From Isoetes taiwanensis (lineage: Eukaryota; Streptophyta; Lycopodiopsida; Isoetales; Isoetaceae): DNA of 64,000 bases. The stretch covers positions 18,164,746-18,228,745 of the forward strand of contig JAJEKV010000013.1 of assembly GCA_021234155.1 (NCBI GenBank). The letters run 5' to 3'. Position numbers and translations under genes: made by a program. The notes under the pieces were generated by a model, which had not been told where the DNA came from, did not search any database, and saw nothing but the letters and a program-made list of their open reading frames with translations. Shown piece by piece: positions 10,682 through 22,248 of this stretch; position 1 is the stretch's first letter; each line of letters opens with the position of its first letter.

Positions 10682-13437
10682 ATGACTTCCTGCAGTGCAG
10701 AAGCAATGCAAGGCCAGAAATTGCCTGTTCAGCATCCAAAGACAGGGCCTTTCTCCTTTCATGATATTACCTGGCATGATTTTGATACTCCAACAAATAC
10801 AATTGGAAAAGTGAAGTGTGCATATATTCCTTATGATCGTGTTGGAGATTTCATCAAGGGCGAAGAGGCCAATAGTGATTGCCCAACCTATTTTCACAAA
10901 CGTAGCCAGCTGAAGAATGAATCTGGATCACTTTCCAGACCAAAAGCAGACTCATGGATATCAAACACTGTGTGAGCTCCATCTCAATTTTTTACATTTC
11001 TTTAGATCTCGTCTTTATGCAGCATGAACTAATTGCTGGATGTTTGTTAGTTATTGGTGCTCCTACGGTCCAACAGATAACAGGGGGGCAATATCTGCCA
11101 TGGTGATAAGTGAGGATAGACCCAAGGCTGGCCCAGGAAGTAGGCCTAAGCGTCTGAACAGCTCCATTAAAAGAGGTTGCCAATGTCACTTTGCAGTAAA
11201 GCGTTTATATCTGCATCCGAATGTTGCACTCATCTCATATCAGCAGGTTTTGCATGTTGACAAAAACACACAGCCTTGTCATGGGAGGTTAGATGCAAGT
11301 GTCTTAGGGATGCGGCCAATGCTAGCACCTAGAATATCTGACACACTTAGGCAGTGGGTTTTGTCAATGCTCTATGTAGGTCTACCTCCATCAGAAATTT
11401 TAGATGCACATATCAAAGTCGTTCGAGAAAGACAAGCAAGAGATGCTGGTTCTTTAAACAGAGATGACCTTCTACGTTCCAAGGATGTATTTAACCTTGC
11501 CCGGAAGGTGCAAAAAGGCACATTCCAATTACATGTTAATGACGAGGAAAGTGTTCGGCTATGGAGAGAGCAAAATGAGGATATGATATTTTTTTATCAG
11601 GACTGTGAGGGTTGTCTAGGCCCATTCACTTTGGGAATTCAGTCCATCTGGCAGCGAGAGATGCTTATTCAGTATGGCCACAATGGTATTATAGCATGTG
11701 ACTCCACATTTGGGGCAAAAGATATTAAGGTGAGATTTTACTGTGAGACGTTGATTCGTTAAAAAAGAATGCATTTAAGAGTTTATAAGTCTTATACATT
11801 TAATAATTTTGAATCAATGGCACTATCTGGTGCAGTATCCTCTGTACAGTTTGCTGGTATTTGATGAGTTTCAAAGTGCCCTGCCTGTAGCTTGGGTTAT
11901 AACATCAAGCTCAAAGGAAAAGGACATTGAAAACTGGATGGAAGCTTTAAGAGCACGTGCACTAGAACATTCACCTGATTGGTCGCCAAAAGCATTCATG
12001 ATTGACAATCCAACTTTTGACAGCAGTGTTATACGGTCTTGTTTCTGCACCCTTAGTATTATTTTGCAATCATAAACTCAACTCGTTTTGCCTTCTTCCA
12101 GGCGCGTCTTTGCCGTGGAAATGTATATCTGCTTGTGGACTGTAAGGGCAAGCTGGCTAAGACATCTCATGACAATGGTAAATTCTTGGAGTGCAAGAGC
12201 AGACATGCTAAAGAAGCTAGGTGAAATAATGTGCATGCACAAAGTCGCTTAGTCTTCGGAAAGCAGGCATCTATTTTGGTTCAAAGTTTTATGCAGCTTT
12301 ACCAACATGAAAATGCATTTTTGGTTTACTTTATGCAAGAATGGCTTCCTAATAATGGTGAGATATCATTAGCTATTGTTACCTACAGATGTTGAAGATC
12401 ATTCTAATAATGTTAACATATGTTTAAATGTCATAGAGCAATGGATTGAAACTGCAAGAAAGCTGAGACATGCAAGTCAAGGTGTCAATGCATCTGTAGA
12501 GGCATATCATAACACCATGGAGCAGCGATTTCTAGAGATAGGCCATATACAAGAGCATAGAGTAGATTGGTTGGTCTACAAGTTGACAACTGAAATACAA
12601 AGCTGCTACAGATACTTCCAGTTCCAAAAACAGCATGGTTTAATTTGCAGTTTGCAGCTGGATGGGATTATTGAAAATTCTTATAGGAGGGCATTGCAAA
12701 TATTGGATAATCAGGTCGAATTCTTAGATCTGGATGGGTCAATCGCTCGAGTTAGTAGCTGCTCGAAGCAGCATGTCATCTATACTGTTTATAATGTTGG
12801 ATCAGAATGCTCTTTCTGCGATTGTTTGTGGTCGCAGAAGGGCAACATATGCAAGCATGTTTTGAAGACCTACATGATGCTATATGGATCAACATGGCAC
12901 ATTTTTGATACACTGTCTCAGCCATTAACAAAAGCTGATAACAATCTTCCAATGTTTTTATCAGAAAACGTGGAGGGTGAACTTGCAATAGCCGGTGATA
13001 CAGTTCACTCAAACATGAATGCGAAATTGCTCTACGAAAAACTAGATTTGGAGTTGGAAATGTTCCGTTTAGAGTATTCAAATGATGTTGTTCTCATGGA
13101 AAGCATGCTCACAATGCTTCGGCAAGTCCGACATGAATTTCAGCAACTAAAATCAAAACGGGGTTTTAGCATGGTGCCATCCAAAGCTATAAGGCAACGG
13201 AGAGCAGATGAAATTAGTTCAAGGTTGAAACCAAAATCAGGAATAAGTAAATTTTCAGGGCGAAGACAAAAGGAAGTTATGATTAATGGTAGCCATCCAG
13301 GAATTATGCAATGGACCAGGTCACGGGCTCAAAAGAAAAGAACTATGCAACACGAAATAGATGTGGGCTTGGGGCAATGTCAAGGTTCATTCGATTGCTC
13401 TCTTGTTGATTATACAGATAGTTATTGTGGTACTTAA
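10682..13437 (+). CDS. SWIM zinc-finger / MULE transposase-derived protein, five exons, frame break in exon 4
   Basis: Host gene of the plant SWIM zinc-finger family (AT1G60560-like by recalled pattern), a protein derived from a Mutator-type transposase. Proposed exons: 10,682-10,971; 11,051-11,729; 11,836-12,035; 12,102-12,357; 12,437-13,437. All proposed introns are GT-AG and short (66-106 nt), and junction phases fit. Domains in order: an N-terminal region with CAYIPYDRVGDFIKGE; YWCSYGP across junction 1; GCQCHFAVKRLY; an MULE-like core with ACDSTFG, then YPLYSLLVFD, FMIDNPT and VEAYHNTM, which could keep a D-D-E set; RVDWLVYKLTTE; and the SWIM motif FCDCLWSQKGNICKH. Exon 4 starts in one frame and must end in another (break near 12,230), so this is either a damaged gene or a sequence error. 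The start could also be 10,706. The function is probably nuclear DNA binding, by family inference only. Confidence 0.8.
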
Positions 13438-14634
13438 CTGCCACGCTATACATATCCACTCTAAACACCATTTTTTCTCTTTTAATATGGGGGTTGGTCC
13501 GCATTATACTAGTTGCATCCTTGTCAAAGCTTTGGATGGTGCAATCTTTGCAAACATGTACCTTGATTCATGGCCTGCCAGATCTGAGTTGGTCTCAAAA
13601 GTAAAAAGGATACAACACTTGGTGAGGTCAAGGGCTGAAGGGCAACTGCAAATTGAGACTCCGGATCTGAATCTATCAGCCATACATATCGAGGGCATGC
13701 CTGGGAAGGCAGAAGAGTCCAATTAAAGTTGCCTGTTCCTGCGTCCTTATACATCTGGTGGAAAGGGAAGCAGTTTAATACATACGTCTAGTTTACAACT
13801 CTTGGGTATTGGATCTGCAATTTTTGTAGATATACACATACAATCATTTATAGATCCAGCCTATATGCATGACAACGATGGAGATTCTTTTGTGGATTCC
13901 GTTTTATAGTATGCCACTGATTCTACAGGAGCGGAGCGGGCTACAGACTTCAACAGTTTCCATGTCTTCATTGAGATTGGGCTCCTTCGGAGCGGGCTAC
14001 AGACTTCAACAGTTTCCATGTCTTCATTGAGATTGGGCTCCTTCAAATGTTTTCTTCTTGTACATTAAGCATGCAGCAGAAAAAGGAACTCTAAATACCA
14101 CCACGCTCATTTCTTTTATTCTTGAGGGTGTACCTTGCAGTACTCACTACTTTACCATCAACTTCTTTGTTGTGTCCATTGAAGTAGTTTTGCTGCAAAA
14201 TGCCTCACAGCAGCCCTTGTGTTCGATTTACTTGTAACTCCTGAGCGCCCTTAGCCGCAGCGCCCTTGTTTAAATGTGGCATAGCAATGTCTCTTTAACA
14301 TATCTATGTTTGAATTTATGAATTAACCTTTATGTGTATTGACTCACCATTTCAATGGAAAATGGATTGGCTGTAATATTTGGGGATGAGCGGAAACAAG
14401 TGTAATAAGTCAGGTTTTCAAAGCTCGAGCAACAGTACATGTGCACTCTATTGCACTTGAGAACTAAGTCAAGAAGAGTGTTGCTGACCTGTGTAAGATT
14501 AGATGCCTGTTTGTGGGGTTGACGCAACTTGCATATAGACCTGGTTCTCTGATTAGGCAAGTGTCATGATACGGTTTCTACATATTGTCAGTTTATGCAT
14601 TAAATTGAGCTGTATGTATAGGCAATTTAGTTAG
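13438..14634. other. 3' flank of the SWIM gene; possible extra 3' exon
   Basis: A plus-strand open frame runs to 13,726 with a plausible soluble sequence (ALDGAIFANMYLDSWPARSE) in a different frame from the upstream exon. It could be an alternative last exon joined by a splice near 13,480-13,530, or chance. No domain is recognised. The rest is AT-rich without a gene. Confidence 0.35.
13933..14044. repeat. 56-bp tandem duplication
   Basis: The 56-bp unit beginning GGAGCGGGCTACAGACTTCA occurs twice head to tail with essentially no differences. Confidence 0.93.
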
Positions 14635-17600
14635 ATAGTTAAAGAACAGGTTTTAAATCTCTATATACATGGAATCATTGGTTTGTATACTAATGTCATT
14701 ACTTGTGAGAATGTGGTATTTTCACGCATTCCCCTTTTTGCTTTTTTTTTTTTTTTTTTTTATAGATAGATGGGGCATCACACCGGAGGGTTCTGGCGAG
14801 CCAGGCAAAATTGCCTATCCTGGTACATTTTCACATTTTTTAACGTATTGGGGCAGAGGTTATTCAGGTTAGGATAGATTCCATAGGACAACAGTAGCAA
14901 AGTATAAAAATTTCAAGAAATTTCTTGTGTCCTTGAAGAGCTCAGGAAGAGGAGGCCACTATCACTTATAATCTGGGTCTGTAATTGCTCGAACATTACG
15001 TGGATGTTTCTAGAGGTCATTATCATCTGGTGAAATAAAGTACCTATCTATATATAATACTAAGATGATAGCTTGTACAAGATCTTGCCCGTTCATTTTG
15101 TTGTGTGTGAAAACTTTCATTGAGTCGTTAAATGATCAGTAATACACACCAGGCCAAGATTACTGTATTTTTAGCTTAAAATTATATGACGCACTTTTCC
15201 GCCTCGCTTTCTCATTCACGCCAATGTAAATCGTTTGTCTGCCCAAAGAAATTATTTTCCGCCGCCATTGTAGTTAGCCACGAGTTCAAGCATCTCCTCC
15301 GACCATCTTAAGGAGATCACCGATCTAAAGCAGTAGACCATCTAAAAAAAAACCACCGATCTAAAGCAGAGGCCATCTAAAAAACAAAGGGAAATAGAGG
15401 CCGAAATATGATGATGCGCCTATTTTTGTCCATTCACCATCTCGGCATACACCACTGTAATCGAAGCACCCGCAGCATCTCCATTCGAATCGTAGCACCG
15501 CAAGCATCTCGACCGGAATCAAGACACACCAACTGCTCGCAATCTTGGCCTCGAGGACTACGCCCTTCACGGGAGCAGCATCACGCCCGGTAGGGCTGGC
15601 GGCGCCAGCCAGGCGGCTGGCACTCTCGCCCGGGCCGTCGCCCGCCTCGGCTAGCTACAAGGCGCCGCCGAAGCCCTACTTCGGGGCGAATGTCTCTCTC
15701 CCGGAATTAATACGTAGTCCGTTATTATTTTGCCCCTATTGAGTGGGGAATATTTTCGTGAAAATCAGAAAAGCATTCTGGAAATGATGCACGATCTTTA
15801 CTATAGAATGTTTCCTGGTGCAGATTGTCTAGTTACCGGAACAGCCAGAGATAAGTTGATTTTGCTACTTTATTTTTATATGTCAAATGCGGCCGTTATT
15901 TTATGCCATTTGATTTCTTCCCTTTTTGGTTTGTTAGATGGAAAAAAGATCGGGTCTGTGCTTTCGGATGGATATCCCAGTCCACGCATCTAGCTTTAGA
16001 AGTTAGGTATTGCTCCACTTGTTGTTATTCATTGCTTTAGGTTTCCATAGCATCTGCACATTGATTTATACATGGAACAGACCCTTTTTGGGAGATAGGT
16101 CGACATCTTCTAATTGATTAGTGCCAGGGTTGTTAACGGCTAAATGTTCAATCCACCCATTTGAATTTGGGTCTTTACATATGTCGTCTGATCCTCTTCT
16201 TAAAATTATCGAAGCTTTATGTGATCTGGTGATGCTTATACGCTCATGAACTGCTGGTCCTCTATGGCAGTAACACAGAAGAATCTTGGCAAGTCCTTCT
16301 GATTCATGTAGCTATAATCAGTTGGTTCCTGAGCTCTTCCAGATTCTAAACTTGATCATGTTTACTAAATTACTTAATTTCTGATACATAACTCATGGTT
16401 TGGCACTCTGCAACAATCATTTTCTTATTAGCAACAACCATTTGCATGTAAGATGTTACAGATTAAGATGTTGTTGTAGTCTTTGTGTTTTTATTATTTC
16501 TATTTGTACGATTTGTTTCCTTAACGATTCTCCTTTGGATTAGCGGATCCAATGCAGAGTGGATGTACAGCATGAGAACTCAGATTTTGGCTACAACATT
16601 TTTATGCATTTAAGAGCTCACTATGATTTTGGGATATGTATTTAGATCGGGTCTGTGCTTTCGGATATATATCCCACTCCATGCATTGCTTCCTCACAAA
16701 ACACTGCGATTGCATTATCTGGCGCCAGCCAAGACATTATCCATTATTTTAGATGGTTGTGCAAAGGATGGTTGTGTATGCCTTTGCAATAGATGGAGAA
16801 TGGTAATGGCAATGGGTAGATTGTGAACAGAGGTTGAGTCCTTTACTAGAGGTTGCATACTGGAGGTTGAGTTGCAACGGGTCTCCGTCAGCAAATTTGG
16901 AAACAAGCAATGACCTAATTTTAGTAGGTAATGTTGTTTCACCAATGATGTAGGCAATAGTCTTTATTAAACACCTGGCAAGTTTGGCGTCTGCATGAGC
17001 ATCGGAAATGTAATTTGTCTTGACGACACTAGAAAGTCGAAGTCATTACACAGGCTTGTTATTTCCTAACAATGCAATGGAAGCTTTAGTAGGATAACAT
17101 ATATCATTAAAAACAATAAATGTAAACCCCTCATATCCACCATGCAAACAACCAAATTGCAGAGTTTTAGGTGGAATTAACAGCAGAAGCAGCTGATCCA
17201 AGCATATAACTTCAGACAAGATATAGTTGCTTGGTCAATTCTCAAATGTTGAAACCAAATGGTAGGTTAATGCACGTCTTTGGGATAGCCATATGCCCAT
17301 CTTGCATGCATCTTCCAGCACATTTCCCAGCACCTTGCAACATATTTGAAGAAAGAAGAAGCAAATATGTCCAAGAATGATTGTTGGCTCATGATTTGAA
17401 GAAAGAAGAAGCAAATATGTACAAGAGTGATTGGTGGCTCGGGCTTTTTTTTTTGCTTTAAAACATTTTTCCCGCCTTTCGTCAAGATAGCTATCATGGA
17501 TCCACCGTGGTGTTGGAAATCGGTAAATGATTTTCACTTTCGAGCTTCAGGCGCAGAAAAAGAGTACGTATGCTGGAGCCATGTATGCAACCATTTCACT

Positions 17601-17855
17601 TTGTTTTTGAGTAAGGTTGTTTCTTATTTTCTATTTGTTTATGCTGCTACCTTTCAGAATGCAGATGTTTATTCTTTTGCTACTTCATTTGCAGGTCCTC
17701 TCGAAGTTGTGAATATGACAGATTGAATATTGGATCAAACTAGACAGATTACTTTTACCATCAGCAAAGCCCTTTCTGTGGCCATATTTCTATCTTTTGT
17801 ACCAGAAAGCATGTGTTGGTATTTTGAGTTCAAAAAATGTCCAACTTACTTTGTA
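14635..17855 (+). repeat. Duplicated unit, copy A, left part
   Basis: Homologous in order and orientation to 37,482-37,882, 43,472-44,747 and 50,281-51,204. Shared text starts at ATAGTTAAAGAAC and includes CTCATTATCATCTGG-type landmarks near 15,025 and GAAATGATGCACGATC near 15,781. Copy A lacks the 5.6-kb Helitron of copy B and so preserves its empty site (TATCTATA joined to TATAATAC near 15,050). It also lacks about 462 and 5,050 bases present in copy B at 44,748-45,209 and 45,230-50,280. Short frames such as MFPGADCLVTGTARD recur in both copies but belong to no family I recognise. Confidence 0.88.
15140..15721. other. 582-bp segment present only in copy A
   Basis: Copy B reads straight from GATCAG to TTATTATTTTG; copy A has 582 extra bases between them. 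The right end is GC-rich, with a frame reading KAPPKPYFGANVSLPEL. No terminal inverted repeat, clean target duplication, poly-A or Helitron end is visible, so insertion here and deletion in copy B are both possible. Confidence 0.7.
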
Positions 17856-17866
17856 CAAGAAATTTA

Positions 17867-17890
17867 TCGCGGCGGCCTTGGCCGCCGCGA
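17867..17890. other. 11-bp stem hairpin at the Helitron-like 3' end
   Basis: TCGCGGCGGCC (17867-17877) and GGCCGCCGCGA (17880-17890) pair perfectly around a TT loop. The element end lies 7 bases beyond the stem, as expected for a Helitron termination hairpin. Confidence 0.85.
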
Positions 17891-17935
17891 ACATTTCTCT
17901 TTCCCACTTCCCTTGCATTTAGGGAAGTGAGTAGT

Positions 17936-18046
17936 ACATAGGGATATTTGTGGCATAGGATTTGAACCTAATTCTTTTGTTCGACTTGTTGGGATGTTTG
18001 TGGCATAGGATTTGAACCTATGCTAATTCTTTTGTTCGACTTGTTT
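17936..18046. repeat. About 50-bp tandem duplication
   Basis: Text beginning TTTGTGGCATAGGATTTGAA and ending TTTTGTTCGACTTGTT occurs twice head to tail with a small indel. A second such pair lies at 19,283-19,343 (ATATCGCTGATAATCTAGCA). Confidence 0.85.
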
Positions 18047-19665
18047 TCTAGTTTGAACTGTGATTATTGATTATCCAAGGTATTGCGAAGAAGTCTTAGT
18101 ATCAAGGATAACTAGTTTGAGAGCATTGTTGTGGTATAGCTTTTAGAATCTTTGGCTTCTATATGGCTCATGCATTATATGCAAGAAAGATAGACTATGG
18201 ATTTATATTTCACTAGGTAAGCAATATTGTTTCTTAGAGGTGGGTTATTATGCTTATCCATTGCCTAAGCATTATTGTTTTCTAAGCGTGGGTTATTAGG
18301 CTCATCGAGGACCAAGGGAAATGAAGCATTGGGATACCAAGGTACAACAATAGCCTTTAGATAATGGGTACCACGAGGTATTAAAAAGAAACAATGGTTG
18401 AAACCATTAAATAAATTTGTTATAAGAAAAAAACAATGGTTCCGAAACACTAAATAAGAATTTTGATTTATCTCTGGACTCATGACTTCCCTGTTATTCT
18501 GTTCTTCTTCACAATCGCTTGATTTCTTGCTAACCTCAGCTTCGTGGGTCAAATCGCTAAAACAATTGCTCTGAGAAGTAGAATTCACTCGCAGTATGCC
18601 CACTGGATCCCCTCGCATGCCATGTAGATGTATCATGCCATATGTGTTTCTCTAGGCCTATAGTCTATATGGTACATGGATTGTTAATAAGTATGAAATG
18701 GAGGCACGTGTACTCAAAATCAAGTCGGTGGAGATACAGCTATAAAATAAACAAATGTAACGAAGGAAAAAGGCAGAGGTGCAGCAGTAGAAGTCGACGT
18801 CCGGATTCGGCTTGTCAGAGGTGCAGAAGCCGACGTTGCTTTGTCGGCTGATCGGTTTTGCTGGTTTAACCTGCCGTGCAGGTATCGTGATTGCTTGTAG
18901 GCACATCTGAGCGAAGATCTTTCATGTCGGGTTTGTGTAAAGCGATGTTCTGAATCTGCTGTTCAGTACATCGGTTGCTTGTGCAGTACATCAGAAGCTT
19001 GGTTGCAGTTATCCAGAGTTTGCTGAGAGTTTGCTGAGCCTTGTAAACCTTGCTGGCCATTTGTTGCTCCGGTTTTTTTAACTGGAAGAGATTGTATTGC
19101 GGTGAATCACCTTGCTCTGGCTTTTCTAGCCAGAAAGTTATTTGTGCAGCGAATTGCTAATCACTGGTCCACAAAGGTTTGAAGTGATATTACAGTTGCT
19201 TTATTGCATCTTGTTATTTCTGTTTTCATAAAATGAAAGAGGGACGAACAGTGATGAGGAGATGAAGAAGTCGGAGAAAACATGATATCGCTGATAATCT
19301 AGCAAGTAAGAAATGATATCGCTGATAATCTAGCAAGTAAGAAATACAAAAGCACGTTATGTAGTCCATGTCATCTTTGTTGTACCATGCTCTTTCTATA
19401 TCTAGTATGACTTTCATAACAGATCAGATATATATTATGTACTCATGTTTCCCAGTAGTTCCGAGCTAAAATTATACACAGTTGCAAATATAGAAAAAAA
19501 ATGATGTTTACCATTTGGAGCAGCGATAAAATGAATTACAGCAGAAATAATGCTTGATGGATAAAAAACAACAGAAGACCCAATGAGAAACCTGATATGG
19601 AAAAATTAAAAACTTACATGGGATTTCTGAGTCGTTTCTGGTTAAAGAAACGCCTCCCTTAATGA

Positions 19666-20312
19666 CTTTGCTTCGTTTTAATGTATAGGGGAACTGCAGT
19701 TGGGATGGCATTCCGACACTTAGGGAGGGGCCCCGCGACCGGCCGGAATGCCAGACCAACTGCAGTTCCCGTGTGCCGGAATGCCAGACCAACTGCAGTT
19801 CCCCTACAATATAGAAGTTGGGGATTGATTTTGCTACAAGAACTCTGCTACAAGAAAAATTGAAGAAGTCGAACTTTGCAGCACTGCCGGAGTTGCATTT
19901 ACCTGTACTTTGAAGCACTGCCCGATTTGCATTTGCCAGGATCTGCTCGGATTTGCCCGGATCTGCCCGGTTTTGCTTGGTGTGTTTGCTCGGATCTGCT
20001 CGGCTTCTTATGCTGCTCGGATCTGCTCGGCTTCCTATGCTGCTCGAACTGGCATGCATTCTCTGTTTGCTCGGATCTTAGGCTTCCTCTTGCGGCAAAC
20101 AAGCCGTTTCCTCTTGCGGCGGTCGAAACCCTAACACAAGCCAGCCGGTCAGAACCCTAAAATAAAACACTGAAGAAAACCGGCAGAGCAGGTAACGCGG
20201 AATCAGGGGACCCGAATGGCATTCCGCGATATTGGCGTCGCCACGTGTCGTCGCCAAAATGCACCGTTGAGCAAAATTAAGACCCAACTTCTATATTGTC
20301 TTTGCTTCGTTT
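19666..20312. mobile_element. Composite foldback/TIR element flanked by 13-bp direct repeats
   Basis: CTTTGCTTCGTTT occurs at 19,666-19,678 and 20,300-20,312. Between them lie two nested inverted repeats. One is a perfect 17-bp pair, ACAATATAGAAGTTGGG at 19,806-19,822 with its complement at 20,283-20,299. The other is a hairpin whose left arm (19,685-19,715, GGGGAACTGCAGTTGG) pairs with two consecutive right arms (19,743-19,770 and 19,777-19,806). The direct repeats look like a target duplication, the 17-mers like TIRs, and the hairpin like a second small insertion at or beside the left TIR. No transposase frame exists. Confidence 0.6.
19985..20052. repeat. 27-bp minisatellite
   Basis: Units of about 27 bases, GCTCGGATCTGCTCGGCTTC plus TATGCT, occur twice, followed by a partial unit. 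Related CTCGGAT words continue to about 20,080. Confidence 0.8.
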
Positions 20313-20934
20313 CTTTCCTCCATAGCCAGTACCCATTTCCGATCTTAACAGCCCCTAATTCCTACTGTAAATCTTCATCAAGGCCAAAATGCAAGTGAAT
20401 CGAGCCTTCAATTTCGAAATCCCTGAGAACTATAGAGAGCTATATTGCCACCAAACAGGGCCTTCAAATCCTGGACATTTGCGTGCACGAAGCTATTAAT
20501 TATGGGTTTCGAGGCTCTGCCATCCTCTTCAGAGATGAATTTTCAAGCTTTAGGCACCCCATCGGGGTGGGAAATCATGGATACCGAATATTGAATAGAG
20601 GATACCAAAGGATACCGAAGGTTTAAACAGCTGTACCACGCCGGAACTAACTCGACCATTACAGATACATCACACTTGAAACCTTCGGCTACATCTGTTA
20701 CACTTGAAAGCTGCATCTGTACATTTCACATCACAGAGGTTGCTGGCCGCATCCAATTCATCACGGATCTAAATCCGATTGTTTTTTATTTGAACCACAA
20801 GTATTTGAGGACACGTGTTAAAAATTTAGCTTAAATGTGTTACAAACAGATAAGGTAACGTGTCAATAAATCAAATGAGAATTTGTATAGCATATTCTAA
20901 AAGAATCTTGCCTATCACAATTATATAGTTTAGA

Positions 20935-21995
20935 TAATTATTTTATTGAAGTGCGTTACTACTTTTATGGGCCTTGGAGCATTTCTACTCCAATGTGGTG
21001 TTTTCAGCTTTTGCAAAGTTGCTCTCTCTTTTATAACGATGATTGTGGAGCATCGTTGTTAGCGAATGACATGTGACACGCCACTACTCTTAGATGACTA
21101 GATATGCCACATATGTTGCTGACATGGCTCTTCTATAAAGCCATAGTCATGCTTTATAGTTCTTTATCCAGTTTACTCATAGCCTAGCTATATCAATCTC
21201 TTTCATTCTAGCATATATGGATACAAGATTTCTTCATGGTATCAGAGCTAGAATGCAGGATGAAATGAGCGTAGGAGATAGGATCAGTTAATGGTATCAG
21301 GTCTGATCAGAGGAATTGGCATCATTTCTCTTGCATTGTGCAAGAATTAGTCTAGAACGGGTCTAGAATGTGTTGCGGGTCTAGAATGGGTCTAGAATGA
21401 AAGCTCGAGAAATCTTTGCAGAGATTCCTCTAATCTTTCAAGATTCTTCGTCTGATTAGGTTGGGGTTGTGTTTGTGGTTTAATTGGTTTGGTCGAATCC
21501 GAAGATTGGTGAAGATCTGACGATTGGTAATCTGTTGGATATTTTCGGCCGGATTGATGCTTGACTGTTCAAAGTTGGATCGTGAGATTTGGGTATATTG
21601 CAGCCTCAGTTTTTCTTATTCTTTCTTTTCTTAACTTGCCCAGGCTCTCTGCAACCAGTATCAGCCCACGGAGCTCTTAACTTTTCCCTTCCCAACCTCA
21701 ACCATCGAATTTGAGCTCTGTTGCACCACACACCTCGGCTATTTTTGGACATCACAACAGCGAATTATCCTGGACCTGTATTTTTATTGCAAATCGGCAT
21801 CATTCCAGTTCTTTTCGGTCAGATATAGTTTTTTCATGCTAAAGTCTGTATAAGCATTTCTATTGATGTAGGGCTTCGTGAGGATGTTGGGCTTTTGTGG
21901 TATAGATCCATGTTCAAATTTGCTGTGGGGCAGTTTTAGTTTCCATTTGAATCATCTGCATATTTTTCTTGACACTTTTAGTTCTGATTGAATGC
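20935..21995 (+). repeat. Duplicated unit, copy A, right part
   Basis: Resumes the homology to copy B (51,205-52,218) immediately after the Helitron-like insertion and ends at GATTGAATGC. In copy B a 275-bp direct repeat follows; here the L1-type LINE region follows. Confidence 0.85.
20990..21248 (+). mobile_element. Ty1/copia LTR end with primer-binding site (copy A)
   Basis: TGGTATCAGAGC at 21,237-21,248 is the complement of the 3' end of initiator Met-tRNA used by plant copia elements. It directly follows a segment ending TTCA, as an LTR should. Upstream, CTTCTATAAAGCC (about 21,130) can serve as the LTR TATA box. A leader of about 750 bp follows, but no copia gag, pol or second LTR. The LTR start is uncertain. 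The same arrangement is present in copy B at 51,495. Confidence 0.65.
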
Positions 21996-22248
21996 CCGTC
22001 TTTCCTATATATATGATTAGTAGGAAAGAAAAGAAGTTTTCAGGCAAAAAAAAAATCCAAAAATCTTTTGGATGGTTCCTTTTGGCATTTATTTGGTAAG
22101 TTAATCCTTCTAGCTTCAAGTTAATCTCTTTCCTTGATTTCTTGTTTCTTGCTTAATTTCCATCATTTGCCTTTCTGTCATCTGCTCTGCTTTTTCTCCC
22201 CTTTCTTTCTCAGTTTCTCATTTTCACCTTTATCTTTTAATTGCATTA

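Larger units (their letters stand above)
17856..20934 (-). mobile_element. Helitron-like element, 3,079 bp, non-autonomous
   Basis: Comparison with copy B at 51,204 defines both ends to the base: TTTGTA at the left flank and TAATT at the right flank are contiguous in copy B, so the insertion lies between A and T. On the minus strand the element starts TCTAAACTATATAATTG and ends with an 11-bp perfect GC-rich hairpin, 7 bases, then CTTG. TC start, 3' hairpin and A/T target are Helitron features; the terminal CTTG departs from the usual CTRR. No Rep/helicase frame is seen. The interior carries tandem duplications, a foldback insertion (19,666-20,312) and a Cys-rich minisatellite, but no recognised gene. 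Confidence 0.72.

Noticed and set aside
14742-14761. T-tract considered as the reverse poly-A of a retroposon
   Set aside because: Copy B has a C-rich tract at the same place and colinear flanks, so it is a simple-sequence difference, not an insertion end.
15140-15721. 582-bp copy-A segment considered as a transposon
   Set aside because: No target duplication, TIR, poly-A or Helitron termini; deletion from copy B is equally likely.
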